Part shown: one piece after another, positions 46,930 to 60,100 of the stretch | Layout: every line of letters begins with the position of its first letter | How positions within the stretch are numbered: position 1 is the first letter of the stretch | From: Hyperoodon ampullatus | Lineage: Eukaryota; Chordata; Mammalia; Artiodactyla; Ziphiidae | Direction: 5' to 3' | NCBI GenBank assembly: GCA_949752795.1 | Contig: OX457064.1 | Location: 39,180,368-39,244,367, forward strand | DNA length: 64,000 bases | Position numbers and translations under genes: made by a program | The notes under the pieces: model-generated | The model's database searches: none | Told to the model about the DNA's origin: nothing | What the model saw: only the letters and a program-made list of their open reading frames with translations

Positions 46930-47135
46930 GGGCTTCCCTGGTGGCGCAGTGGTTGGGAGTCCGTCTGCCAATGCAGGGGACACGGGTTCGTGCCCCGGTC
47001 CGGGAAGATCCCACATCCCACATCCCACATGCCGCAGAGCGGCTGGGCACGTGAGCCATGGCCGCTGAGCCTGCGTGTCCGGAGCCTGTGCTCCGCAACG
47101 GGAGAGGCCACAACAGTGAGAGGCCTGCGTACCGC

Positions 47136-47161
<26 letters not shown>
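46930..47161 (+). mobile_element. CHR-type tRNA SINE with internal 'cccacat' triplication
   Basis: The TSD aagagtcatttca is at 46917-46929 and 47162-47174. The usual single 'gatcccacatgcc' has become three copies of the heptamer near 47010-47031. Confidence 0.95.
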
Positions 47162-47166
<5 letters not shown>

Positions 47167-47179
47167 TCATTTCAACGAC

Positions 47180-48430
47180 TACAATTGTGATCATGACATT
47201 CCAGATAAACTTCAACATGAAAAGCTGTGGTCTCTTTTCTCTTTCCCTTTCTCCCTCCCTCTCCCTCTGGAGTCAGGTGGGGGTGTGGGGTGAAGGGCAC
47301 TGCCCCTTTAAAATTGTTTAGAAAACATTCATTGAAAACCCACCTTGTAATTGCATCTGACATAGAGAGCCTGGTGTAAAAGTTAACTGCTAGATCCAAA
47401 CATACCAAGTGCAGAACAACTTTACACAAATCCCTTCACTTATCCAGAAACCTGGACAACTTGGTGTTTAACCTTACTGTCATCTGCAATAAAACAACTG
47501 ACATGTGAATGATCCTATTTGTATAATCATGATGCCCAAAAGTGGTTTTCCCTTAGAAAATACTATGTAAAAACATGATTCTAACTTCCTCAGTACCAGC
47601 TAAATGGTGAAACAGTTTCATATATTTAGTCAGTGCATTTTCAAAAGGATGAAAAAACTTAAACAGGGTTAAACAAATATTTAGAAAAGCTGTGGGAGGA
47701 GGGTTTTGGCTGAAGAAACTAAGAACTAAAAGCCACTCTTCTGGTTTCTTTTTCTTCTGAAAGGTTCCATTCAGCAGCATATTACTTAAGTTGAACATGC
47801 ATAACTGGTTTTCACAAACTCACTGTCGCTTAGATAACACAGTAGCTGAAATGAATTTAAGCTATATGAGCTTGGATTTCTAGAATTTATAACCTAACTT
47901 TTTTTCCCCCTTTGTATTAGCCTTATATTTTCTAAAATTTCAACATTAACATCAAGGCTGACTGGGTGAATGTTCTGAGAAACATTTCTCTAAATGAAAT
48001 AAGTCCACAGAGAATGAAAGAATTTTTTTAAATAGGTTTTTTGTTTGTCTGCTTTTTAATAAATGCTAGGTTTAGAAGAAAGAAGCTCTGGAGTCTTGAG
48101 TTGGCCTTACGGACATTTGTTACCACTCCAGGACAGACCCTGATTTGAAACATACCCTCCTCTGAGGTCACAAAATGTGTTTGTGGCAACATTTTGTGCA
48201 CAAGAGGCAGTGGCCCTCCTGTCATCCTGGGATCAGCCTGACCTCGGCAGGCTCAACAGCAGCCATTCGGAACTCGGGACAGTATTCAGACTTTAGTAGT
48301 CCTAAAGATTCTTGCTTCTCAGTCCCTGGTCTGTAACTAGGGTGACCTAAATAAGGCCATTGCAATTAGAGCACAAACCAAGGCTATGGGTTGGTTCTCT
48401 CTGGAACAGCCCTTCCCACATAAAGTCATT
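47180..48430. other. Intergenic, nothing identified
   Basis: Located between two SINEs in the convergent AGR2-TSPAN13 interval. No exon, RNA gene or assignable repeat. Confidence 0.5.
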
Positions 48431-48452
48431 CACACCAAGAAAAGTATTCTAG

Positions 48453-48839
48453 GGCTTCCCTGGTGGCACAGTGGTTGAGAATCTGCCAGCCAATGCAGGG
48501 GACACGGGTTCGGGGCCTGGTCTAGGAAGATCCCACATGCCACATGCCACGGAGCAGCTAGGCCCTTGAGCCACAACTACTGAGCCTGAGCGTCCGGAGC
48601 CTGTGCTCCACAACAAGAGAGGCCGCGATAGTGAGAGGTCCGCGCACCGTGATGAAGAGTGGTCCCCGCTTGCTGCAACTAGAGAAAGCCCTCGCACAGA
48701 AACGAAGACCCAACACAGCCAAAAAATAAATAAATTAATTAATTTAAAAAAAAAAAAGAGAGAGAGAGAGAAAGAAATCCAGGACACTAGTGGCTAGAGA
48801 CAGAGCAGGTGCTTTACTTAAAAAAAAAAAAGAAAAAGA
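48453..48839 (+). mobile_element. CHR-type tRNA SINE (long subtype) with a transduced 3' flank
   Basis: The 16-bp perfect TSD aagaaaagtattctag is at 48437-48452 and 48840-48855. The SINE body ends in poly-A near 48756. About 63 bp of non-SINE sequence (48757-48819) and a second A-rich tail follow, all inside the TSDs. Confidence 0.92.
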
Positions 48840-48859
48840 AAGAAAAGTATTCTAGTAGG

Positions 48860-50035
48860 AGATTCCAGAACTTCATGGAAACTTCAAAATGCAACAAAGC
48901 AAACAGGGAAAATACAAAATGCCTTAAAGGAAGACGGAATCCAAAAATCTCACTTCTTTCATGTGTCACTTACAATCTCATCTTACGGTACAAGTGGCAA
49001 CCCTTTTACGGTCGCCCAGAGCTCAATATGAAATTGAAGGAGAGCAGAATACACCACCCCACAATATGCCTCTTCAGCATTAAGATTATTTTGAGTTGAT
49101 TATTTTTGAGAAATAACAGACAGGAGAAGCTCTGAAAACAGAGTAGAAATTTACTCTTCTGTAAGGTAAATTTACACTTAAATCTCCATTTGTAAAGGTG
49201 TCTCCTTCTCTGTACCAGGAAGAAAAGGATGATTCCAAATCACAAGAAACTCTTTTATCAATGGCACTGGCTTAAAACTGCTAACAAATCTTATCCTTAT
49301 TTACTGTGTCTTTCCTAGTAACCTCCCATAAGTGGCTTCCTGATAGCCCCCCTCCCATACACACACACCTTTCTTTTGCCTTTAGCTGAAGATGGTATTT
49401 AAGATGATGGCTTGAGCCATCTCGAGGAGTTAATCAGTTTTTCTGGATATTTCCTATGTATACATGAGGTATACATGTTAATAAATTTCTGTTGTTTCTC
49501 TTGTTATCTGTCATTTACTACACGGGGTCTCAGCCAAGAACTCAGAAGAACAGAGAAAGAATTATTTTTCTTCCCCTACAACAGCATGGGAATTGTACCA
49601 AGGGAATTTAGTTTTCTTGAAAGATGAGCCAGTCTTCCAGAGGCATGTAAGTGACCCACCCTCAAAATGCTCTAAAATTCTATAGATTAACTATTTATCC
49701 TCTTCCTTGGTCTAAAAGCCATCAAAACAATTACTAATGAAATACCATATACTTCATAAAATATAAGACAGGAAATTAGTAATTTTCAGTAACAGGAAAG
49801 AACTTACATATTTTCCCCCCCAAAATGAGCGACTTCTCTTTTAAAAAACAATTTTTGCTATGGAGAAATTATTAGACACTGAAACATTTCAAGAAAAGAT
49901 TCTGGGATGACTACTGGTGCTGGAAGTTAATTCCACGGCTGGATTATACACTGAAATAGCAACACTCAGCTCTAGGTCAGTCAAAGGGAACCCAAAGCAA
50001 AAAAGAGAAGCATTCCACTTCACTTAATTCATTTA
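48860..50035. other. Intergenic, nothing identified
   Basis: Sequence just beyond the probable TSPAN13 3' end; it could hold a longer 3' UTR. Confidence 0.45.
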
Positions 50036-50039
50036 TCAA

Positions 50040-51068
50040 ACCTTCCATTACTTTCTTTTAATTCAAACATTCATAGATGAGGAAAGGTTTCCATACTTAA
50101 TTTTTTAACATAATATACAGAACCACAATACTATTTAAATTCCAAATTATGGGAGATCACATTCAAATACACTTGGATTTGATGAGTTGCTGTGACAATA
50201 CAGAGAAATTTCACAGAAAAGGTATTTAGAATTTGTAAGATAGTGAAATATCTTTTTGCTATGTGGGCCAATGCATTAATAGTAACTTGATTAAAAAGGC
50301 TGTCTTTTGGACTTCAAATTATTATAAAAGAATATCAAGATTATATAGATATACTTTCTGAATTTCTCAAACTCACTTCATTTTGAAGGCTGAAGGCAAA
50401 TGTTACACATTAGAACATTCATGAAACCATTTCTCCTTTGCACTTACCTGTAAAAATCAAAAACTAAACCACACTTTCCTAAAGACCTAGCTATTTCTAG
50501 AGTACATGAGTATAATCAGAAAGACTACTAGAACTAAATTATCACTTTTATGTTAACAATTTTCAGCACAACATCTTTCCTAAAAGGACAAAATAACTGG
50601 GGAATTTAGATTTCCCTTACTGAACTTAACAGAATAGAATCTCATACGTTCTGGCTTTAATAAACTTCAACTCTTTTTTCCAGTGGGAACTATCTACACA
50701 GCACAGTGCCACATACAATTAATTATTCCAGTGAGATGTACATTTAGATTCACAATATGATCAACAGAATAGTGCCATACAAAGTTTTTCTGCAGGTAAA
50801 AATGCTAAGAAAGGCCACAGTGGACAGTGCCAGACACTGTGAAAAACAGTAGCTTACAAGGTACCACTGAGGTTCAGAGGAGACCACAAGTTTCAGATTT
50901 TTTCAGCAATGGAAAAAGAAGAACATTTAGAGAAACATAAAAATATATAATTCACTGTCAATTATGCAATTTTTCATATACTGTTTCCTTAAACAGGCAA
51001 ATTAGCATAACTTAAAGTTAGAGGAAATGTACAAGATCAGAATATGAAAGATTTTTCTTGTTTTCTCA
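50040..51068 (-). other. TSPAN13: Probable TSPAN13 3' UTR (far end uncertain)
   Basis: This is repeat-free AT-rich sequence downstream of the stop. ATTAAA signals on the - strand lie at 50656-50661 and 50057-50062. I see no AATAAA on that strand in the interval, so the cleavage site is a guess, either about 0.4 kb or about 1.0 kb after the stop. Confidence 0.4.
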
Positions 51069-51143
51069 TCAAAGGAACGCACTAGGATTAGCACGAGGAT
51101 CTTTCTGGTTCCTGTATCTGTAGGTCAGCCAAACACCCAGGAT
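51069..51143 (-). CDS. TSPAN13: TSPAN13 exon 6, coding part (C-terminal tail and stop)
   Basis: The acceptor is cccgttccag/ATCCTG. It encodes [20 protein letters not shown] then SAFL and TGA. The 7.2-kb intron before it holds MaLR LTRs, a candidate solo LTR, L1 and SINE insertions. Confidence 0.97.
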   Translation of the reverse strand: MLGVWLTYRYRNQKDPRANPSAFL

Positions 51144-54100
51144 CTGGAACGGGAAAAAGAAAAGAAGAAAGAGAAAGTAACAGTTGTGTGTATTTATTCA
51201 GTTTATCAGCAAAATAATCTGGAACCTCTGACGCACTTTGTATTATTTGTTCAAAGAGGAAGAGATTTCTTTTTAAAATGTAGTATGGGGCTTCCCTGGT
51301 GGCCCAGTGGTTGAAAGTCCGTCTGCTGATGCAGGGGACGCGGGTTCGTGCCCTGGTCCGGGAAGATCCCACATGCCGCGGAGCGGCTGGGCCCGTGAGC
51401 CATGGCCGCTGATCCTGCATGTCCAGAGCCTGTGCTCCACAATGGGGGAGGCCACAACAGTGAGAGGCCAGCGTACCGCAAAAAAAAAAAAAAAAAAAAT
51501 GTAGTATGTAACCCAAATTAGAGGTCCTAAGAAAAAGTAATAGGAACATTGTGGTAGGCTGAATAATGGCCTTCCAAGGTTGTCCACACCATTATCCCCA
51601 GAATCTGCAAATATGCAACCTTACGTGGTTACAGGGACATTGCAGACATGACTGAGTTAAAGCTCATGAGACAGGGAGATTATCTGGGTGGGCTCTGTGA
51701 CGTAATCACAGGAGTCCTTAAAAGAGGGAAGCAGGAAGGACAAAAATCAGAGATACAGCCAAAAGGTGATGTCATGACAGAAGCACTGGGAAGCAGATTC
51801 AGAGAGAGAAGATGCAACACTGCTGGCTTTGAAGATGAAGAAAAGTCAAGCCAAAATCGAGCCAAGGGGTGCAGGCAGCCTCTAGAAGCTAGAAAAGGCA
51901 AGAAAACAGGTTTCCTCTAGAGCCTCCAGAATGAGTCTCCATTTTAAGCTTCTGACCTCCAGAAGTATAAGACGATAAATTTGTGTTGCTTTAAGCTACT
52001 ACATTTGTGATTACTTGTTAGAGTGGCAATAGGAAAGTGATACAAGTTAGGTATTAAGACTGAATTGTCTTAATAGCTAAAATATCATAGATTTTGCTAA
52101 TTCAGAAACAGAGTTTGGCAAAAATTAAGCAATAACAAAAATCCTACAATAAATACATTTTCCAACACAGATCATAAAAAATGTCATAATTCCTACCTCT
52201 TCAAGGGAGGGGGACGTATAATTTTAGAAAAGTAATAAGTAGTTATCATGCCATTTCTCACACCACTTTCACTAACGAGTTAACCAATATAACCTGCCAT
52301 TTTTTTAAATTGAGAAATGTGTTCATTCTGGTTCTGCTACCTCACAGTTGATTTATTTAAAATAATCAAAAATTCTTAGACTGAATAAGATGCAAAATTT
52401 TAATGGAACAAAATGAATTTCAAATTATATTTCCCATTTCAGATCTGTGCCAACTTTTAATCTAAATTTTGTTCACTTCACTTCATAATTACTCATTAGC
52501 TCTTGAAACTACGTGTAAAGAGTTGTGGTAAATCTAAAATTTTCTCCATTTACCACAATACTAATTTCTGAGTTACTATAAAACTCATGACTGGCAATGT
52601 TTATTATAACATGTAAGGGCTGATGGAACTATGCTTTGTGTTGAATCAAGGAAACATAAGTCTAATTTAAGGAAGTGGAAAGTCTGGTTTGGTGTCTGTA
52701 TGACGGGGGTTAGGGGGAAGGAATTTACTTAAACCTATGAAGAGTACTTTGTGACTGGCTCTATTCTTCACTTTTCACAAATTCATATAATTTGACCAAA
52801 AACCCTATATGATAGGAACTGTCATTATCCTCATTTTACCAGTGAGGGAACTGAGGCATCAAGAGGTTAAATAACTGGATAATAGCTACACAGGTCATGA
52901 GTGCCAGAACCAGGATTCAAATCTTGGATCCAAGCTCTTAATTACGTATGTTGTCTTATATGAGAATCTGATGTGTTACAGGCCATTCTCAAGCTAACAA
53001 CATTCCACCTACTGTTTCAGCCATGCTTGTTATTACAGTACTGAAATACTTACACACCTGTTATCGAGCAGCTACTTCTCTGACACCTCTCAGCCTGCCT
53101 GAGCATCATTTCCCTGACCCTGCCTCAGAAATACCAGCACACAGGGAACTTCTGGTTAGAATTTTTGAGTTTGTTAAATATTTTTATAATCACCCCAGAA
53201 TACATGCCGATGGTGTAAGTTACAGTTCTTAGGGGAAACAAAGCTATCGGGTAAATAAAATACTCATAATCTAGAGTCACGTTTTACCAGAATTCCTCCA
53301 ATTAAGCTGTGATGAAACGAAACAACCTCTTCTTGTGCCCCATTGCTGGACCACTATCTCCTCACACCCAGAGAGAGCATGAAAAGGTCATGCCCAAAAT
53401 GCAAAAAGATTAAAGTTAGATAATTACTGGATTTTTAGCTTACAAAGGTGCTCATGATTTAAAGATTTTCAAGGATAACTTTGACCCGATCATAAACTCT
53501 GCTGACTCTAGAACCTACACCCAGGATGCAAGAGATCACCAGAGTACAGTTCTATGAAATGTCTACACAGCGTGCAAAAAGCATGTCCTTTGTTATTTAT
53601 ATTTACTAAATATAGAAAGGCAGAAGGTAATATGACAAAATATTAATGATGATTTCTGAGGAGGTAATTTTAGTTAGTAGATACATTTACTCTTTCAGCT
53701 TCATAATTGTCTGTATTTTCTAAGTTTTCTACAAAGCACATGTACTAAGTGTTATAACTTTTTGGGGGGATTCTAAATCAATGTTTCTTTGATGGTTTAA
53801 ATTTACTTTCATGTATTACAAATAGTTCAAATGAAATCTTTCTATTTCATCTATGACAGGAAATCATCAGCTAGTTAGTCTCATCCCTTCAAACTCTGAG
53901 AATCGCTGATTCTGTGAAATATTGAATAAAATAAAAATTTAAAAAGTGAGAGAGCCTATAAAATAGTCATTATCCAAAAAATATCAGGTTGGACAAATTA
54001 CTGTTAAAATCTCTAGCTAGTGGCTTCCCTGGTGGTGCAGTGACTGAGCGTCCGCCTGCTGATGCAGGGGACACGGGTTTGTGCCCCGGTCCGGGAGGAT

Positions 54101-57100
54101 CCCACATGCCGCGGAGCGGCTAGGCCCGTGAGCCATGGCCGCTGAGCCTGCGCATCCGGAGCCTGTGCTCCACAACGAGAAAGGCCACAACAGTGAGAGG
54201 CCCGCGTACCACACACACACACAAAAAAATCTCTAGCTAGGTTTCAAAAGGACATGGTGTATAAATTCAGAGCAGGACTCCATGAAAGAACACCTTAGAA
54301 ATCTAAGACCCATGAGTTTATATTCTTCAATAATTAATATTTTAGAAGACAGCGGGGGCTGGGAGGGATGAATAGGTAGAGCAGAGAGAGCATTTTTAGG
54401 GTAGTGAACATACTCTGTATGATACCATAATGATGGAGATATTTGTCCAAACTCATAGACTGTACAACACCAAAAGTGAACCCTAATGTAGGTTATGGAC
54501 TTTGTGTGTTATTATGTGCCAATGTAGTTTCATCAGCTGTGACAAATGCACCATCCGGTGAGTCATGGTGACAGCAGGGAGGCTATGCTTGTGTGGGTGC
54601 AGGGAGATACTGGAAATCTCTGGACCTTCCTCTCAATTTGGCTGTGAACTTAAAACTGCTCTAAAAATAAATAAATAACCTCCTTTTAAAATAATATATG
54701 CATAGCTGAAGGCAGTGTGATCTGATGAGAAGAAAATGGAGCTGCTCAAAAGAACTGAATTCTCAAAATAAATCCCAGATATAAAAAAAAAAACCATGTG
54801 GCGAAATTCTGATCATTACTGACTCTGGCTAATGGAGTGCATGGAGATTGCTCATTCTGGTTTTTTCCCACCTATATTTTTAAATTTTTATGACAAATTT
54901 TTTTTACTTTTAAATCCATGTTTTATTTTAAAAGAAAGAAAGGAAAAATGCACAGGATTGTTTTCAAATGGTATATGAATTTTCTTGAATCAATGCCATG
55001 ACCAACCCAGAAGTAAGATGGCTCCTTCCTGAGAAAAAGTGAAGTGAAAATATGCTTAGAGTAGGAAGGGATGTCAGTGAAAACTTCTTTTGAAAAGTGA
55101 ATACTAATGAGAATTTCTGGGAGGAATTCCAGTGGTTAGGACTCTGCGCTTCCACTGCAGGGGGCCCAGGTTCAATCCCTGGTCGGGGAACTAAGATCCC
55201 GCAAATGTGGTGAGGCCAAAAAAAAAAAAAAAGTGAACACTAAGCTTGGTCTTTATCTCCAGTTTGATAATAACAGCCAAGTATGGATTTTTCATTCTCA
55301 AAGGGAGAAAAAGAAATTGAATTAGAATATACAATATACACAAACATCTATGTATATATGTATATATAATATGCTGTCTTAATCATACATTTTATACATA
55401 TATATGTAATGTACACATTATATACACAAATTCAATACATGTCACACACACACAATCAAAATGAGAAGATCTAATGTGTAACGTGGTGACTACAGTTGAT
55501 AAGTGTATTGTACAATTGTACTGTACAATACAATATTGTACAAAATACTGTATTGTACTGTACAATCTACTCTCTTGCTAAGAGAATAGAACTTAAATAT
55601 TTTCACCAAAAAAAAAAAGGTAAATATTTGAGGTGATGGATGTGTTAATTAACTTGATAGGGGGAATCCTTTCACAATGTATATGTATATCAAATCATCA
55701 TGATATACACTTTAAATATCTTACAATTTTATTTGTCAATTATACCTCAATAAACAAAAAATATATTTTTTTGTATTTTTATATTTAATTATACAGAGAG
55801 AAATAAATTTCTAGGCCCAAGATGAAGCTGCTCTTATCTAGGGTGCCACATCAGCAAACCAAAACTTGGGTAACCTTTGTGTCCCTGTAAATGCTCCTCT
55901 TGACCGGAAGTGCAATATATTCAGTCAGCCAATCCTCAAAGGCCAAGCCAACTCTGGGCCTTCTCACCCCAAACAAGATTGACTATGTGGCCCCAGCCAA
56001 TCAGATATTTTCTATTATTCCCTTCCTTATTCTTTATCCTATAAAAGCTCCTTGCCTTCGGCCTTATTTTGCAGTTCTCTGAAAGAAGACTGTCCATGAA
56101 GTGTTAAAATTTGTTTGTATCACCTAAACTGCTTTCTTTAATCATTTTTAACATATATAATCAAAATGAGAAAGGGCCTCCTAAACATAAAAATCAACTG
56201 GATAAACCATATAGGCAAAAAGCAATAAACTGAACCACATAAAAAGTAAAACCTATAAATTTTATTCAAAAATCATGAAAAACTTAACTAAATGCAAAAG
56301 AAATTGAAAGCAGGACAAAGAAGCCAAGTAGAGTGAGTGATGAGAGGAGGAGGGAGCCAGGAAGGGAACGGAGGAAAAAAAAGGTGAGTGGGCAACTTTC
56401 TGGGGTGCCTGGGTTTCTAAAAGCACCCAGTGAGCCCCAGCCTTGAGGTTTCTTTTCTAAACACCTTCTAGGCCCTGAGGCCCATCTCCTATTCTTTTAC
56501 AAAATTCCCCTTTTTTGCATAGACTGAGTTACAGGCTATCCAAACGTCCTTGATCAGGACAGAAAGTAGGTGGGCAATTCACAAAAGATGTAATACCAGT
56601 GGTCCAAAAACACATGAATACATGAATATTTTCAAATTCACTAGTCACATTTCCAAAAGAGCAAACAGAACTGTAATACTATTTTTACCTATCAAATTGG
56701 CAAATATTTTGTAAGATAAAAATATCGAGAATTAGTGCTTGAACCAAAAGTTGGTAGAATCTCCCCCAAAAGGCAATTTGGCAATATTTATCAAACTCTT
56801 TTAAAATGCCCATATACTGAATGTGTCATATTTTACTTCCAGAGGTATACTCTAAAGAAAAACTAGGGAATATAGATTAAAAATATATATACAAGGAAGT
56901 TGACCATGAAATTACTTATTATAGGGACATACTGATGGGGAAATCAAATGTGCAAGAAATTAAATGACACGGTAAACTTCAAATATATAAAACACTTAAG
57001 ATTTTTCTGATTTCCTTTTAAAGATAAATGCTCATTCTTACAATAGCCTACCATATACTTCCACAGTTATATGTACAATCTTACTTAATAGCATTATTCT

Positions 57101-60100
57101 ACACATGCTGTTCTTTGTTTAAAACAGGTGTGACATGGGCAATTAACACAGCCATCACAGGGGTCCCATCAACTTTTTTTAAGGGGGTATAATATGGGGA
57201 CTTGTACATCAATAATTTACTCATGTCTACAAAATGACAGCTAACACACACAGCACTTGCCATATGTCAGGCATTTTTCTAAATATTACAAGTTTTTACA
57301 TATACTAACTCCTTTAAGCATCAAAACAACTCTATGAAATAGGAGCTTTCCATTATTATCCCTGTTTGCAAAGCCGAAGAAACAGCAGCACAGAAAGATT
57401 AAGGAACTTGCCCAAGGTCACACAGTTAATAAAGCAGGAGAACTAGGTTTCCAACCCAGACAGTGCATTTTCTAACTATTTGCTCTTGTCTAATAAACTC
57501 TAATTTCACCAGCTCATTATTGACAAACATGAGCTGGCCCAAAGGTTTGCTGTTATAAACAATAAACATTCTCGTGTATTCATTTTACATAGTTATACAA
57601 TTATCTCCATGAAATAAAGCACTGCAGGTAGAATTGATGAGTTAAAGAAAAAAGTTTTAATTTAAATACATATTGCCAATTCAGATGCATCAAAAATGTC
57701 CAGAGTTATTGAGTGTTTAATAAAGACAATGAGGAATTAGCATTCCTCAAAAATTATCAAAATAATATGTGTGTGGTTTTGCTTAGACATTTATATAAAT
57801 GTATTAATATAGTAAATATATTAATATAACATAAATATATGTTATATAGGTAAGAAATTAATAACAATGATTACCTACAGGTTTTAGAAGGCTAGGAACA
57901 AAGGGGAGTGGGGATAGGGTTGGAAGGCAACTTTTCAAAGCATACCTATATATAAATGTGTGTATATTACACATTACTATATATATTAATATATATATTA
58001 AACAATGTGAATGTCTTACCTATTCCAAAATTATATATAAAATTATAATTTATCATACAACTCTAGAAACAGAAGAGACCCAAGAGATAACCCAGTCTAA
58101 TATCTTCATTCAATTTTACATAATTTAATGATCAAGCACTTCACCATGTATAAACTTAGTGCTAGATCTGTGAGGTCTGATTTCAAGCCACAGCTCCTCC
58201 TATTACAGTACTAGCTCCCAGTGAAAACATCCATTGATATATTCCAAAAGTTAAGTGCCATGCTAAGGTAAAATGCCATGCCCTCTTGCCCTATAAAATA
58301 GGAATCTCTATGACAAAGAACGGAAGATATTGAGTTATTTGTACATACCTCTGTAAAACTGAAGAAGAGGCCAATGCCGCCAACAAATCTCAAAACTTCT
58401 CCTGCATATTTTCCTATTATTGGAGCACAGGGTGAGCACTGGTGGCTGCTCTTCGCACAGCTCTGTATCAATTTTCAAAAAAGAACTTTTATTTCAAAGT
58501 ACATTTATAATGAGCAGATTAAAAAAAATACCCACATAAAAATTACTGTCTGGAATATCATATCCAACTTGGAGCCATGGTTCTTTAGTAGTGTCCAAAA
58601 TCGTAAGATGGCTCCGAAGATTCCCACCCCCAGGGTACCTGCCCTGAATAACCACCCCTTGAGAGTGGATGGGATTTGTGAATATGATGGATTGTCACTC
58701 CCATGTTTATGTTGCATTACATAAGACACTGTCTTAATAAAATGAAGAGATTTTCACACTGACTTTGATACCACGTTGTGAGATGGCTGTATAGTTAAGA
58801 CCTGACCAGCATCTAGGAACTTAGAGACACCAGAAAGAAAATGGGACTTCAGTCCTACAACTACCAGAAGCTGAATTCGACCAACAATAGCTTGGTAGAA
58901 GACCCCAAACCTGAGATGAGATTGTAGCCCTGGCCAATACCTTGACTTCATTCTGGTGAGATCCTGATGAGCAGAGGACCTAGCTAAGCTATACGCAGGC
59001 TCCTGACTTAGGGAAACTAAGACAATGAACGGGTGTTGTTTTAACCACTAAAATTGTGATAATGTATTATATAGCAATAGAAAACTAATAACCCACAAAA
59101 GAGGACACAACGAGGGGATGTCCAGCTCAGGGCTCAGCGAGGGGCTAATAGGAGTTTCCCCAAAATATAAACACATGTAAACTTCCCAAGAGAGCCAAGC
59201 TCCAAGCTCCAAGTCCATCCCCATACAGGACTGGGTTGGACTTGGGAGGTCAGTGGTCTGGCCTGGGGCAACAGGATGGCTCTAATTAATCTATCGCTAG
59301 CTCAGCTCCCAGAGAGAAAGGTCATGAAGTTGTGATGGGGAAGAAGGGAGAGAGGAAAGAGGGTGGTTCCTTGTGTCCTCCACCCTGGGGATGTTTAGCT
59401 GGTTGAGAAGCCCAATTTAGTACAGACCACTCCCCTCCTACCACCCTGATAGGCTTCCAAACCAAGATATTTACTTGCTGGTCTGCTGTTATTTCTCTTT
59501 CACAACTTGCTCTAGGAGGATTTGACTGGGAAGGAATTAGGGGCAAAGAACCAAAAGCATCCGTGTCTGGCTGGGCCCTGGAATATTCAGTATCCTCAGG
59601 ATGGATATTTGAGAACAGACAATTGATACAATAGTATACACGGAATGTAATGCTGGTATATAAGAAACACTTTAAAAGTACAATTCAGCATCAGAAAGTC
59701 CACTTCTTCCATGTTAACCATTATTCATCTGTATGCAATACATCTCCAAAAAACATTTTATACTTTGTACTTACAGCCAGACAGGTGTCATTTGGGTTAA
59801 AACTTCGGAACCCACAGCAGTTTAAATTTCTCTGGATGTCATTTCGAGCACTTGCTGTATTGTTCCAACCAACTTCCAAAAGTTGACCCTAGAAAACGCA
59901 TTTAAACATACATTAAAATGTGTCATCCCTGGGACTTCCCTGGAGGTCCAGTGGTTAAGACTTTGCCTTCCAAGGCAGGGGGTGCAGGTTCAATCCCTGG
60001 TCGGGGAGCTAAGATCCCACATGCCTCGTGGCCAAAAAAACAAAACATAAAACAGAAGCAATATTTTAACAAATTCAATAAAGACTTTAAAAATGGTCCA

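Noticed and set aside
46653..47218. Open frames of 98-152 codons on both strands (also 51088-51549, 39484-39754, 62341-62715, 18733-19133)
   Set aside because: They coincide with CHR SINEs; translated text such as '[20 protein letters not shown]' recurs at every SINE and is not protein-coding.
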